Notes under the pieces: model-generated
The model's input: only the letters and a program-made list of their open reading frames with translations
What the model was told of the DNA's origin: nothing
Databases searched by the model: none
Made by a program: the position numbers and the translations under genes
Shown: positions 1 to 6,658 of the stretch, piece by piece
How the letters are laid out: every line of letters starts with the position of its first letter
How positions within the stretch are numbered: position 1 is the first letter of the stretch
DNA from: an uncultured Clostridia bacterium
GTDB lineage: Bacteria > Bacillota > Clostridia > Oscillospirales > CAG-382
Direction of reading: 5' to 3'
Length of the DNA stretch: 12,796 nucleotides
NCBI GenBank assembly: GCA_947305675.1
Contig: CAMZED010000038.1
Span: forward strand, 1 to 12,796

Positions 1-405
1 GAGCCGCTCGGAATGAAATCCTCGGACTTCGAAGTCGAGTCCCTCGCCAAGTACGAGAAGACCTCCAAATGTTACGTCTTCGCAAACGACGCCTTCATCG
101 AGCCCCCGTACATGCACCTGGGCGCCTTCGCCCCTTCCGGCGCGATCGTCTCTACGGCCTCTGACATGGCAAAATATGCCCTCTTCCACCTCAATGGCGG
201 AATCGTCGACGGCAATCGCCTGATCAGCGAAGAATCCCTTAGAGAAATGCATACCCCAGAGGTCATCGGAACGCCTTATTTCTGGAATTTTAAGGAATTC
301 CAGAGCACTGAGTACGGTCTAGGCTGGTTCACGGATATCTATCGGGGCGTGAAGATGATAGGTCACGGCGGCAACACCAACGGTATGCCTCTGGTGTTCC
401 GCTGA
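1..405 (+). CDS. Beta-lactamase-family serine hydrolase, C-terminal fragment (open at left edge, chimeric right end)
   Basis: The frame is open from base 1 (EPLGMKSS...), so the ATG at 13 is probably internal and the true start lies outside the window. Visible are an SGAIVSTASDMAKY segment (about residues 42-55 from the ATG), a YGLGW segment and a GHGG motif at 361-372, which in class C beta-lactamase/penicillin-binding-like hydrolases corresponds to the third active-site motif (HxG in place of KTG). The catalytic SxxK would lie upstream, outside the window. The family normally continues well beyond GHGG, but here the frame passes straight into chorismate synthase sequence and stops at TGA 403-405. 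Isoleucine codons are ATC in six of seven cases, while the operon that follows uses ATA freely, hinting at a different origin. Substrate and physiological role cannot be inferred. The family assignment is fairly firm; whether this fragment belongs to this chromosome is doubtful. Confidence 0.7.
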   Translation, partial: EPLGMKSSDFEVESLAKYEKTSKCYVFANDAFIEPPYMHLGAFAPSGAIVSTASDMAKYALFHLNGGIVDGNRLISEESLREMHTPEVIGTPYFWNFKEFQSTEYGLGWFTDIYRGVKMIGHGGNTNGMPLVFR

Positions 406-588
406 GCTTTCCGCCCGACTCCTACTATTGCAAAAGAGCAGAGGACGGTCGACTTTGTCAAAGGTGAAAACGTCGTTCTCGCCGCGGCAGGAAGGCACGA
501 TCCCTGTATAGTCCACCGTGCGCGCGCGGCTGTCGACTGTATGACGGCGTTTGTGCTCGCCGATCTGACATTCGGGGGAGAAAAATAA
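367..588 (+). pseudogene. aroC: Chorismate synthase 3' remnant with in-frame TGA
   Basis: Read in the same frame as the preceding hydrolase, this stretch gives NTNGMPLVFR, a stop (TGA 403-405), then AFRPTPTIAKEQ, VDFVKGENVVLAAAGRHDPC and VLADLTFGGEK, ending at TAA 586-588. These match the C-terminal part of chorismate synthase, which makes chorismate from 5-enolpyruvylshikimate-3-phosphate: the PTPTI-KEQ segment and the GRHDPC motif near the end are diagnostic. Only about 74 of roughly 360 codons remain. After GRHDPCIV the family normally has PRAVPV; here it reads HRARAA, so conserved positions are altered as well. The TAA shares its last base with the ATG of the next gene, the junction expected if an intact aroC originally headed this operon. 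It may be a decayed gene, a recombination scar or poor sequence at a contig edge. The family call is confident; the cause of the damage is open. Confidence 0.8.
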
Positions 589-1823
589 TGAAATACGGTC
601 TTATCGGCGAAAAACTCGGTCACAGCTATTCCCCGGAGATACACGCCAAACTTTTCGGATACGATTATTCGCTGTTCGAGCTTTCGCCGAACGAACTCGA
701 AAGTTTTTTCAAAGAGCGCGATTTTTCGGGGATAAACGTTACGATACCTTATAAGACTTCGGTCATAAAATATCTCGATTTCATCAGCGATGAAGCAAAA
801 GCCATCGGCGCGGTGAACACAGTTGTCAACCGCTTAGGAAAACTGTTCGGCTACAACACCGATTTCTTCGGGTTGAAATCGATGCTTTTAAAAACCGGCA
901 TCGACCTTTCGGGCAAAAAAACGCTCATACTCGGCAGCGGCGGCACTTCCAAAACCGCGTCTGCAGTCGCTTCGGCGCTCGGCGCTTCTGCCGTAATACG
1001 TGTGTCGCGCAGCGGCAAAGAGGGATGCATAACTTATCCCGAAGCGTACGCCGCTCATTCCGACGCCGAAGCGATCATCAACACGACTCCCTGCGGAATG
1101 TATCCGAACGTCTTTTCGACCCCGGTTGAAGTCGGCGGCTTCGGCAGACTGCGCTTTTATGCCGACGCGGTGTTCAATCCGCTGCGGACTCTGTGCTCGC
1201 TCCGCGCTGAAGCAGCGGGGGCGAAAACCTGCCTCGGGCTTTATATGCTCGTTTCGCAGGCGGCTCTTTCCGGTGAACTCTTTTCGGGAATAAAGCCCGG
1301 CGCGGCAGCGACCGAAAAAGTCTTCGGCACGGTACTTAAATCAAAACAGAATATTGTGCTTGTCGGAATGCCCGGGGTGGGTAAAACCACCGTCGGCAGG
1401 GCGGCGGCAAAAAAACTATCCCGCCCGTTTTACGATATCGACGAGCTTATTGTCAACAAAACCGGGAGATCCGTACCCGAGATATTCAAGTCTTACGGCG
1501 AGGAATATTTCCGCCGGATCGAGACCGAGACGATAAAAGAGGTCGCCTGTCTTACGGGTGCGGTTATCGCCGCGGGAGGCGGATCGGTGCTCCGAGGCGA
1601 AAATGTCGAGGCGTTAAAGCTGAACGGCGCGGTTTATTTCCTCGACCGCCCCGTCGCTTCGATCACCGCGACCGAGGGACGCCCGCTTTCCGGCAGCAGA
1701 GATAAACTTTTAAAACTTTATTCAGAGCGTTACGGGATCTATTGCTCGGTCGCGGAACGCAGGATATTCGACAAAACCGCCGCCGAGGCGACAGAAGCGA
1801 TATCGGAGGATTTTAAAATATGA
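588..1823 (+). CDS. aroE-aroK: Bifunctional shikimate dehydrogenase-shikimate kinase (AroE-AroK fusion)
   Basis: This 411-residue protein joins two shikimate-pathway enzymes. Residues 1 to about 235 are NADPH-dependent shikimate dehydrogenase (3-dehydroshikimate to shikimate): the GHSYSP substrate loop near 11-16, NVTIPYK with catalytic Lys56, the NTD motif with Asp92, a GSGGTSK nucleotide-binding turn at 116-122, and a C-terminal LYMLVSQAA helix. After a linker of about 20 residues, residues 255-411 are ATP-dependent shikimate kinase: Walker A GMPGVGKT at 260-267, DID at 283-285, FRR at 308-310, GGG at 330-332 and an EGRPL lid at 363-367. All key motifs of both enzymes are present, so both activities are expected. 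I see no ribosome binding site or good start at the kinase boundary that would suggest separate translation. The start is the ATG at 588, preceded by GGGGGAG. The gene overlaps the aroC remnant by one base and aroQ by four. Confidence 0.95.
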   Translation: MKYGLIGEKLGHSYSPEIHAKLFGYDYSLFELSPNELESFFKERDFSGINVTIPYKTSVIKYLDFISDEAKAIGAVNTVVNRLGKLFGYNTDFFGLKSMLLKTGIDLSGKKTLILGSGGTSKTASAVASALGASAVIRVSRSGKEGCITYPEAYAAHSDAEAIINTTPCGMYPNVFSTPVEVGGFGRLRFYADAVFNPLRTLCSLRAEAAGAKTCLGLYMLVSQAALSGELFSGIKPGAAATEKVFGTVLKSKQNIVLVGMPGVGKTTVGRAAAKKLSRPFYDIDELIVNKTGRSVPEIFKSYGEEYFRRIETETIKEVACLTGAVIAAGGGSVLRGENVEALKLNGAVYFLDRPVASITATEGRPLSGSRDKLLKLYSERYGIYCSVAERRIFDKTAAEATEAISEDFKI

Positions 1824-2266
1824 AAATACTTGTAATAAACGGTCCGAACCTTAATATGCTCGGCATACGCGAACCCGATATCTACGGCAAAGAAGATTAC
1901 AACGCGCTTTGCGGAATGATAAACGCTCATTGCCGCCGCCTGGGCATAGAAGTCGAGATATTCCAATCCAATCACGAGGGCGAAATAGTCGATAAGATCC
2001 AATCGGCATACAAAAAGTTCGACGGGATCGTTATAAATCCGGCCGCTTATACGCATACCAGCGTTGCGATCCCGGACGCGATAAAAGCGGTGGGGATCCC
2101 GGCGGTGGAAGTGCATATATCCGACGTTTCCCGCCGCGAGCCGTACCGCCGCGTAAGCTACGTGCGCGAGGCGTGCGTCGGTTCTGTCGTCGGAGAAGGG
2201 TTCGGGGGATATACCCGCGCGATCGATCTGCTCGCGTTCGGTGAAAAAGAAGGCGGCAGGCTATGA
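1820..2266 (+). CDS. aroQ: Type II 3-dehydroquinate dehydratase
   Basis: The 148-residue product has the usual length of the small dodecameric type II dehydroquinases, which dehydrate 3-dehydroquinate to 3-dehydroshikimate in the cytoplasm by anti-elimination through an enolate. Visible are NGPNLNMLG at 7-15, Arg17, the catalytic Tyr22 in DIYG on the flexible lid, Asn73 and His79 in NPAAYTHTS, Glu97, and the catalytic His99 in EVHIS. The loop after His99 has Asp102, where many relatives have Asn, and then RRE. The ATG overlaps the stop of the aroE-aroK fusion by four bases (ATGA), with a GGAGG ten bases upstream inside the preceding gene, so translation is probably coupled. Its product is the substrate of the dehydrogenase domain encoded just upstream. 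Confidence 0.97.
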   Translation: MKILVINGPNLNMLGIREPDIYGKEDYNALCGMINAHCRRLGIEVEIFQSNHEGEIVDKIQSAYKKFDGIVINPAAYTHTSVAIPDAIKAVGIPAVEVHISDVSRREPYRRVSYVREACVGSVVGEGFGGYTRAIDLLAFGEKEGGRL

Positions 2267-3471
2267 ATGCCGTGTTCAGACCCTCGACGCTGAAAGGGCG
2301 GGTGACGGCTCCTCCTTCAAAAAGCGTGACTCACCGGGCGCTTATCTGCGGAGCTTTCACAAGCGGCGCGAATATAAGCGGGATCGAACTTTCGCGCGAC
2401 GTTAACGCCACGCTCGGCGGTTTAAAAAGCCTCGGCGCCGAAGTAAGATACGAAAACGGCAAAGCGTTCGTCGGCGGGCTTAAGATCCCCGCGGGCGGTA
2501 CGTCTGTCGATTGCGACGAGAGCGGAAGCACTTTAAGGTTTTTGATCCCGATTGCGCTTCTTTCGCCGTTCGCAACGGTTTTTACCGGAAGCAAAAGGCT
2601 TATGGAGCGGCCGCTGGAAGTTTATTCTTTGCTCTGCCGCGAGAGGGGCCTGGTTTTTGAACAAACCGGCGGCTCGTTAAGGGTGTGCGGCGCGCTCAGC
2701 GGCGGAAGATTTGTCATTCCCGGCGACATATCAAGCCAGTTTATAAGCGGATTGCTTATGGCTTTGCCGCTCTGCGGCGAAAAAAGCGAGATCGCCGTCA
2801 CCGGAAGGTTCGAAAGCCGTCCGTATGCGGAAATAACGCGAGCGGTTATGTCCGGGTTCGGCGTTGAAACCGCGGAAAGCGGAAATACGTTTTTCGTCAG
2901 CTCCTCGGAATATAAAAGAAGCGCCGGCTTTGAAGTCGAGGGCGATTTTTCAAACGCCGCGTTCCTCGAATGCTTCAATTATCTCGGCGGCGACGTGAAA
3001 GTCGACGGGCTTCCCGATTTTTCCGTTTCGGCTCAGGGAGATAAAGTTTATAGACAGATGTTTGCCTCGCTTGCGGCGGGGGAAAGAGAATTCGACCTTT
3101 CCGATTGCCCCGATCTCGCTCCGGTGATGTTCGCAATGGCGGCGGCGTTGGGCGGCGCGAATTTCAAAGGCACTTCGCGGCTGAGATTAAAAGAAAGCGA
3201 CCGCTCGTCGTGTATGGCGCTTGAGCTGAAACAATTCGGCGCCGCTGCGGAGATATCGCCCGACAGCGTAAAAATCGTTTCCGGCGGCTTAAAACCGCCC
3301 TCGGAACCGCTTTGCGGGCACAACGACCACCGCGTTGTAATGGCACTTGCGGCGTTATGCACGGTCACCGGAGGGGAAATATCCGGGATCGAGGCGGTAA
3401 ACAAGAGCTTTCCCGGCTATTTTGAAAAGATCAGATCAATCGGTGCACAATTTGATATTACGGGACAATAA
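2263..3471 (+). CDS. aroA: 3-phosphoshikimate 1-carboxyvinyltransferase (EPSP synthase)
   Basis: This 402-residue protein transfers the enolpyruvyl group of PEP to shikimate-3-phosphate, giving EPSP, the direct substrate of chorismate synthase. Motifs in order: PPSKSVTHRA with Lys20, Ser21 and Arg25; DESGSTLRF at 85-93, the PEP-site loop; ISSQF with Gln159; DCPDLAP with the catalytic Asp284; LKESDR at 309-314; HNDHR at 353-357; and NKSFPGYF near the end. The length is slightly shorter than E. coli AroA (427) but both globular domains appear complete. The PEP loop reads ESGST rather than the GNAGT of the enterobacterial type, a variant I recall as common in Clostridia; glyphosate sensitivity cannot be judged by eye. 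The start overlaps the aroQ stop by four bases (ATGA), and only a weak AAGGCGG-like ribosome site lies upstream, so translational coupling is likely. Confidence 0.97.
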   Translation: MNAVFRPSTLKGRVTAPPSKSVTHRALICGAFTSGANISGIELSRDVNATLGGLKSLGAEVRYENGKAFVGGLKIPAGGTSVDCDESGSTLRFLIPIALLSPFATVFTGSKRLMERPLEVYSLLCRERGLVFEQTGGSLRVCGALSGGRFVIPGDISSQFISGLLMALPLCGEKSEIAVTGRFESRPYAEITRAVMSGFGVETAESGNTFFVSSSEYKRSAGFEVEGDFSNAAFLECFNYLGGDVKVDGLPDFSVSAQGDKVYRQMFASLAAGEREFDLSDCPDLAPVMFAMAAALGGANFKGTSRLRLKESDRSSCMALELKQFGAAAEISPDSVKIVSGGLKPPSEPLCGHNDHRVVMALAALCTVTGGEISGIEAVNKSFPGYFEKIRSIGAQFDITGQ

Positions 3472-3473
3472 CA

Positions 3474-4346
3474 ATGGAACTTAACAAAGATTTAAAGATT
3501 TTAATTGTAGGGCTCGGTTTGCTCGGCGGCAGTTACGCAAAGGCGCTGACTTCCGCGGGCTATACCGTCAACGCCATAACGCGCCGTGAATCGACCGTGA
3601 ATTACGCGCTTGAACACAAAATGATCGCTCGCGGCACTACGGAGATCGACAAAGATCTTATCTCCGGTTCGGATATCATCGTTTTTTCGCTTTATCCCCA
3701 CGTTTTCACCGACTGGATAAAGAATTACGGGAATATTATAAAACCCGGCACGCTGGTTACCGACGTGACCGGGGTAAAAGGCTGCGTCGTGCGAGAGATA
3801 CAGGATATGCTTCCCGATGGCGTGGAGTTTATAGCGGCACACCCAATGGCGGGCAGGGAATCGAGCGGCATCGAATACAGCGACGACAGGATCTTCAAAG
3901 GAGCGAATTATATCGTCGTCCCGACCGAAAAAAATACGCCGCGCGGAGTGGAGATCTGCCGTGCGCTCGGTGAAACGCTCGGGTTTTCGGATATATCGGT
4001 GCTCAGCCCCGAAAAACACGACGAGATGATCGCGTTCTTATCTCAGCTCACGCACTGCATCGCCGTTTCGCTTATGTGCGCCTGCGACGCGCCCGACCTT
4101 GAACGCTATACCGGCGATTCGTTCCGCGATCTTACCCGTATCGCAAACATCAACGATGAAATGTGGAGCGAGCTGTTCCTTTTGAACAGGCAGGCGCTCT
4201 TGAAAGAAATGGACAGTTACCGCGAGTGCTTTGACAAACTCTATACGGGTATCAAAAACGGCGACCGAGAGGCGATACGGTCGATGATGCGGCTTTCATC
4301 CGAACGCCGCCGCAAGTTCGATAAAAAGAAGGTGACCGAAAAATGA
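3474..4346 (+). CDS. tyrA: Prephenate dehydrogenase
   Basis: This 290-residue enzyme oxidatively decarboxylates prephenate to 4-hydroxyphenylpyruvate, the committed step to tyrosine. The N-terminal Rossmann domain carries VGLGLLGGS (residues 12-20). The dehydrogenase signature follows: VTDVTGVK (95-102), HPMAG with His123 and ESSG (129-132), LTHCIA with His194, and SFRDLTRIA with Arg218 in the prephenate site. The C-terminal half is the helical dimerisation domain. The protein ends at about residue 290, so there is no C-terminal ACT domain of the Bacillus TyrA type; tyrosine feedback, if any, must act otherwise. No chorismate mutase domain is fused, so that activity must come from elsewhere. 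The gene starts two bases after the aroA stop and overlaps the DAHP synthase start by four bases. NAD versus NADP preference cannot be settled here. Confidence 0.95.
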   Translation: MELNKDLKILIVGLGLLGGSYAKALTSAGYTVNAITRRESTVNYALEHKMIARGTTEIDKDLISGSDIIVFSLYPHVFTDWIKNYGNIIKPGTLVTDVTGVKGCVVREIQDMLPDGVEFIAAHPMAGRESSGIEYSDDRIFKGANYIVVPTEKNTPRGVEICRALGETLGFSDISVLSPEKHDEMIAFLSQLTHCIAVSLMCACDAPDLERYTGDSFRDLTRIANINDEMWSELFLLNRQALLKEMDSYRECFDKLYTGIKNGDREAIRSMMRLSSERRRKFDKKKVTEK

Positions 4347-5377
4347 ATATGAAATTCTACCGCAAACTTCCCATCCCGCAGGAGGTTAAATCGGAATTCC
4401 CGGTCAGCGCGGAAATGGCGGAGATCAAATCGCGGCGCGATTCCGAGATAAAGGCGGTTTTCGACGGTGAAAGCGATAAATTCCTGCTTATTATCGGCCC
4501 GTGTTCCGCCGACGCTCGCGAGCCGGTCCTGGAATACGTTTCGAGGTTGAAACGCGTTCAGGAACAGGTCGCCGACAAAATCATTATGATCCCGCGCATC
4601 TATACCAACAAACCGCGTACCACCGGGGACGGCTATAAAGGAATGCTTCATCAGCCCGATCCCGATAAAAAGCCGGATCTTTATAAAGGAATAATCTCGA
4701 TCAGGGAACTGCATATGAGCGCCCTGCGCGATTACGGATTCACCTGCGCTGACGAGATGCTTTATCCCGAAAATCACCGATATCTTTCCGACCTGCTCGC
4801 CTACGTCGCAGTCGGCGCAAGATCGGTCGAAAATCAGCAGCACCGCCTTACCGCCAGCGGGCTTAATATCCCCGTGGGTATGAAGAACCCCACCGGAGGA
4901 GATCTGACCGTAATGCTTAACGCGGTGAAAGCCGCTCAGCACGGCCACACGTTCATTTACCGCGGTTGGGAGGTCGAAAGCGCCGGAAACCCGTATGCTC
5001 ATTCGATTTTGCGCGGATATATAGATTTCGCCGGGAAGAGCGTTTCGAATTACCATTACGAGGACGTATTAAAACTTAACGAGCTTTATTTTTATTCCGG
5101 GCTTAAGAACCCGTCGGTAATAATCGATACCAACCACAATAATTCCGGGAAAAGATACGCCGAACAAATACGCATCGCCCACGAGGTCGTCAGCAACCGC
5201 CGCCTTAACCCGGATATCAAACGGCTTGTAAAAGGTCTTATGATCGAGAGTTATATCGAAGACGGAAAATGCGAGCCCGGCGAACACACCTTCGGTAAAT
5301 CGATCACCGACCCCTGCCTCGGCTGGGAAAAGACCGAAAGACTCATTTATGAAATAGCAGACGAACTTGACAGATAA
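4343..5377 (+). CDS. aroF: Class I 3-deoxy-7-phosphoheptulonate (DAHP) synthase
   Basis: This 344-residue enzyme condenses PEP and erythrose-4-phosphate, the entry reaction of the shikimate pathway. It aligns along its length with the E. coli AroG/AroF/AroH type: GPCS with metal ligand Cys54, KPRTT with Arg92, the catalytic Lys99, an ENQQHR segment near 163-168, GMKNPTGG with Lys181, IDTNHNNSGK with His265, MIES with Glu302, and KSITDPC with Asp323. The Cys, His, Glu and Asp metal ligands are all present. The active-site loop reads TTGDGYKG, one residue longer than the TTVGWKG of AroG. There is no fused chorismate mutase or ferredoxin-like regulatory domain. Two ATGs lie six bases apart; the first (4343) is chosen because it overlaps the tyrA stop (ATGA) and an AAGAAGGTG lies upstream at normal distance. 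The symbol is nominal, as the feedback specificity (Phe, Tyr or Trp) is not readable. Confidence 0.95.
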   Translation: MNMKFYRKLPIPQEVKSEFPVSAEMAEIKSRRDSEIKAVFDGESDKFLLIIGPCSADAREPVLEYVSRLKRVQEQVADKIIMIPRIYTNKPRTTGDGYKGMLHQPDPDKKPDLYKGIISIRELHMSALRDYGFTCADEMLYPENHRYLSDLLAYVAVGARSVENQQHRLTASGLNIPVGMKNPTGGDLTVMLNAVKAAQHGHTFIYRGWEVESAGNPYAHSILRGYIDFAGKSVSNYHYEDVLKLNELYFYSGLKNPSVIIDTNHNNSGKRYAEQIRIAHEVVSNRRLNPDIKRLVKGLMIESYIEDGKCEPGEHTFGKSITDPCLGWEKTERLIYEIADELDR

Positions 5378-5388
5378 GGAGATAAAAA

Positions 5389-6366
5389 ATGAAAATCGCA
5401 ATTTACGGATACGGTAATTTAGGCAAAGGGGTTGAACTCGCCGCAAGGCAAAATCCCGATATCACTCTGACCGGCGTATTCACCCGGCGCGATCCCGAAA
5501 CGGTCAAAACCGTCACCGGAGCCCCAGTTTACGGAATATCCGATATCGAAAACCACAGATCCGATATCGATGTGCTTATAATCTGCGGCGGCAGCGCGAC
5601 CGACCTTCCGAATATGACGCCCGAACTTGCAAAATCTTTTAACGTGGTCGACAGCTTCGATACACACGCCCGCATCCCCGAACATTTTGCAAAAGTCGAC
5701 GCCGCCGCGCAAGAAAACGGCAATATAGCGCTTATCTCCGCCGGATGGGATCCGGGTATGTTCTCGCTCAACCGCCTTTACGCCTTGGCAATACTGCCCG
5801 ACGGAAAAGATTATACTTTCTGGGGCAGGGGCGTAAGCCAGGGACATTCCGACGCGATCCGCCGGATCGAAGGCGTGGTCGACGCGCGTCAATATACCGT
5901 CCCGATCCCCGAGGCGCTCGAATCCGTGCGATCCGGATCGATGCCGGAACTGACGACAAGGCAAAAACACCGCCGTGAATGCTATGTAGTAGCCGCCGAG
6001 GGAGCCGATAAAGCCGCGATCGAAAAAGCAATCGTCACAATGCCGAACTATTTCGACGAATACGATACCACCGTGACTTTTATAACGAAAGAAGAACTCG
6101 AACGGGATCATTCCGGTCTGCCGCACGGCGGGTTCGTGATCCGTACCGGACATACCGGCAAAGAAGGCGAAAACACGCACACGATCGAATATCGTCTTAC
6201 GCTCGATTCCAATCCCGAATTCACCGCGAGCGCGCTCGTCGCTTTCGCCCGCGCGATAAACAAAATGCACGCCCGCGGCGATAAAGGCTGCAAGACGGTA
6301 TTCGATATCGCGCCCGCCGACCTTTCGCCGCTTTCCGGCGAGGAACTCCGTGCGCATCTGCTTTGA
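5389..6366 (+). CDS. ddh: meso-Diaminopimelate D-dehydrogenase
   Basis: This 325-residue NADP-dependent enzyme reductively aminates L-2-amino-6-oxopimelate (tetrahydrodipicolinate) to meso-diaminopimelate in one step, bypassing the succinylase and acetylase routes to lysine and peptidoglycan. The length matches the family. Seen are YGYGNLG (6-12), the TRR pair (32-34) expected to bind the 2'-phosphate of NADP, CGGSATDLP (66-74), VDSFDTH with Asp88 and Asp91, SAGWDPGMFS with Asp121, and FWGRGVSQGHSDA (144-156), all hallmarks of Ddh. An excellent AAGGAG lies eight bases before the ATG. The gene sits 11 bases after the DAHP synthase stop and before the operon terminator, so it is probably the last gene of the aromatic operon although it serves the lysine/cell-wall branch. 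The reaction is reversible, and its direction in vivo is inferred. Confidence 0.95.
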   Translation: MKIAIYGYGNLGKGVELAARQNPDITLTGVFTRRDPETVKTVTGAPVYGISDIENHRSDIDVLIICGGSATDLPNMTPELAKSFNVVDSFDTHARIPEHFAKVDAAAQENGNIALISAGWDPGMFSLNRLYALAILPDGKDYTFWGRGVSQGHSDAIRRIEGVVDARQYTVPIPEALESVRSGSMPELTTRQKHRRECYVVAAEGADKAAIEKAIVTMPNYFDEYDTTVTFITKEELERDHSGLPHGGFVIRTGHTGKEGENTHTIEYRLTLDSNPEFTASALVAFARAINKMHARGDKGCKTVFDIAPADLSPLSGEELRAHLL

Positions 6367-6477
6367 CGCCGCGCGCCGCGTTTGTTAATTTCACGTATGC
6401 CTACGACGACAAACGCGAAACGCCCGAAAGAGTCCGCCGAGAGACGGTTTGTCCTTATCGCCGCTCACCCTAAGTAA

Positions 6478-6525
6478 AACAGGATATGCAAGACGTTCGC
6501 TTTGCATATCCTGTTCCTCTTTTTT
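6478..6525 (+). terminator. Intrinsic terminator of the aromatic operon
   Basis: A perfect 14-bp stem (AACAGGATATGCAA at 6478-6491 pairing with 6502-6515) with a 10-base loop is followed by CCTCTTTTTTG, a good U-rich tract on the + strand. It lies about 110 bases after the ddh stop. On the opposite strand the stem is followed by TTTTACTTAG, so it may also stop transcripts of the convergent minus-strand unit. The 6367-6477 stretch before it has no gene and no stronger structure that I can see. Confidence 0.85.
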
Positions 6526-6556
6526 GTTGATCAGCCGCATTTTCCGCGCTGTGAGT

Positions 6557-6590
6557 GCTTCCGGTTTTATGTGGAAGCGTTTGTATTGTT
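6557..6590 (+). terminator. Possible second, weaker + strand terminator hairpin
   Basis: GCTTCC (6557-6562) pairs with GGAAGC (6573-6578) across a 10-base loop and is followed by a U-rich stretch (GTTTGTATTGTTTT). The stem is only six base pairs, so this is a tentative backup to the strong terminator just upstream. Confidence 0.3.
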
Positions 6591-6595
6591 TTCCG

Positions 6596-6621
6596 CCGCG
6601 GCGCTCAAAAGAGCGCCGCGG
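6596..6621 (-). other. Strong GC-rich hairpin downstream of the minus-strand secreted-protein gene
   Basis: A perfect 11-bp stem (CCGCGGCGCTC at 6596-6606 with 6611-6621) encloses a four-base AAAA/TTTT loop, about 40 bases downstream of the stop of the convergent gene ending at 6659. On the minus strand the bases after it are A-rich rather than U-rich, so it is not a classical intrinsic terminator; it may act with the bidirectional hairpin further on, or protect the 3' end of the mRNA. The hairpin is certain; its role is inferred. Confidence 0.5.
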
Positions 6622-6658
6622 TATTTATCACCCCGTGCAAACACCAAAATGCCGGGGA

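Noticed and set aside
403..405. TGA in the aroC remnant as a selenocysteine or reassigned codon
   Set aside because: aroQ, ddh, tyrA, paaK and others here end in TGA, so it is a normal stop. No selenocysteine is known at this chorismate synthase position and I see no clear SECIS hairpin after it. The remnant lacks its 5' part anyway.
4241..5056. 271-codon minus-strand open frame opposite tyrA and DAHP synthase
   Set aside because: It is antisense to two well-conserved genes, spans their junction and resembles no family.
5419..6357. 312-codon minus-strand open frame opposite ddh
   Set aside because: It lies entirely antisense to a strongly recognised Ddh with a good ribosome site; its translation has no recognisable family and reflects codon bias.
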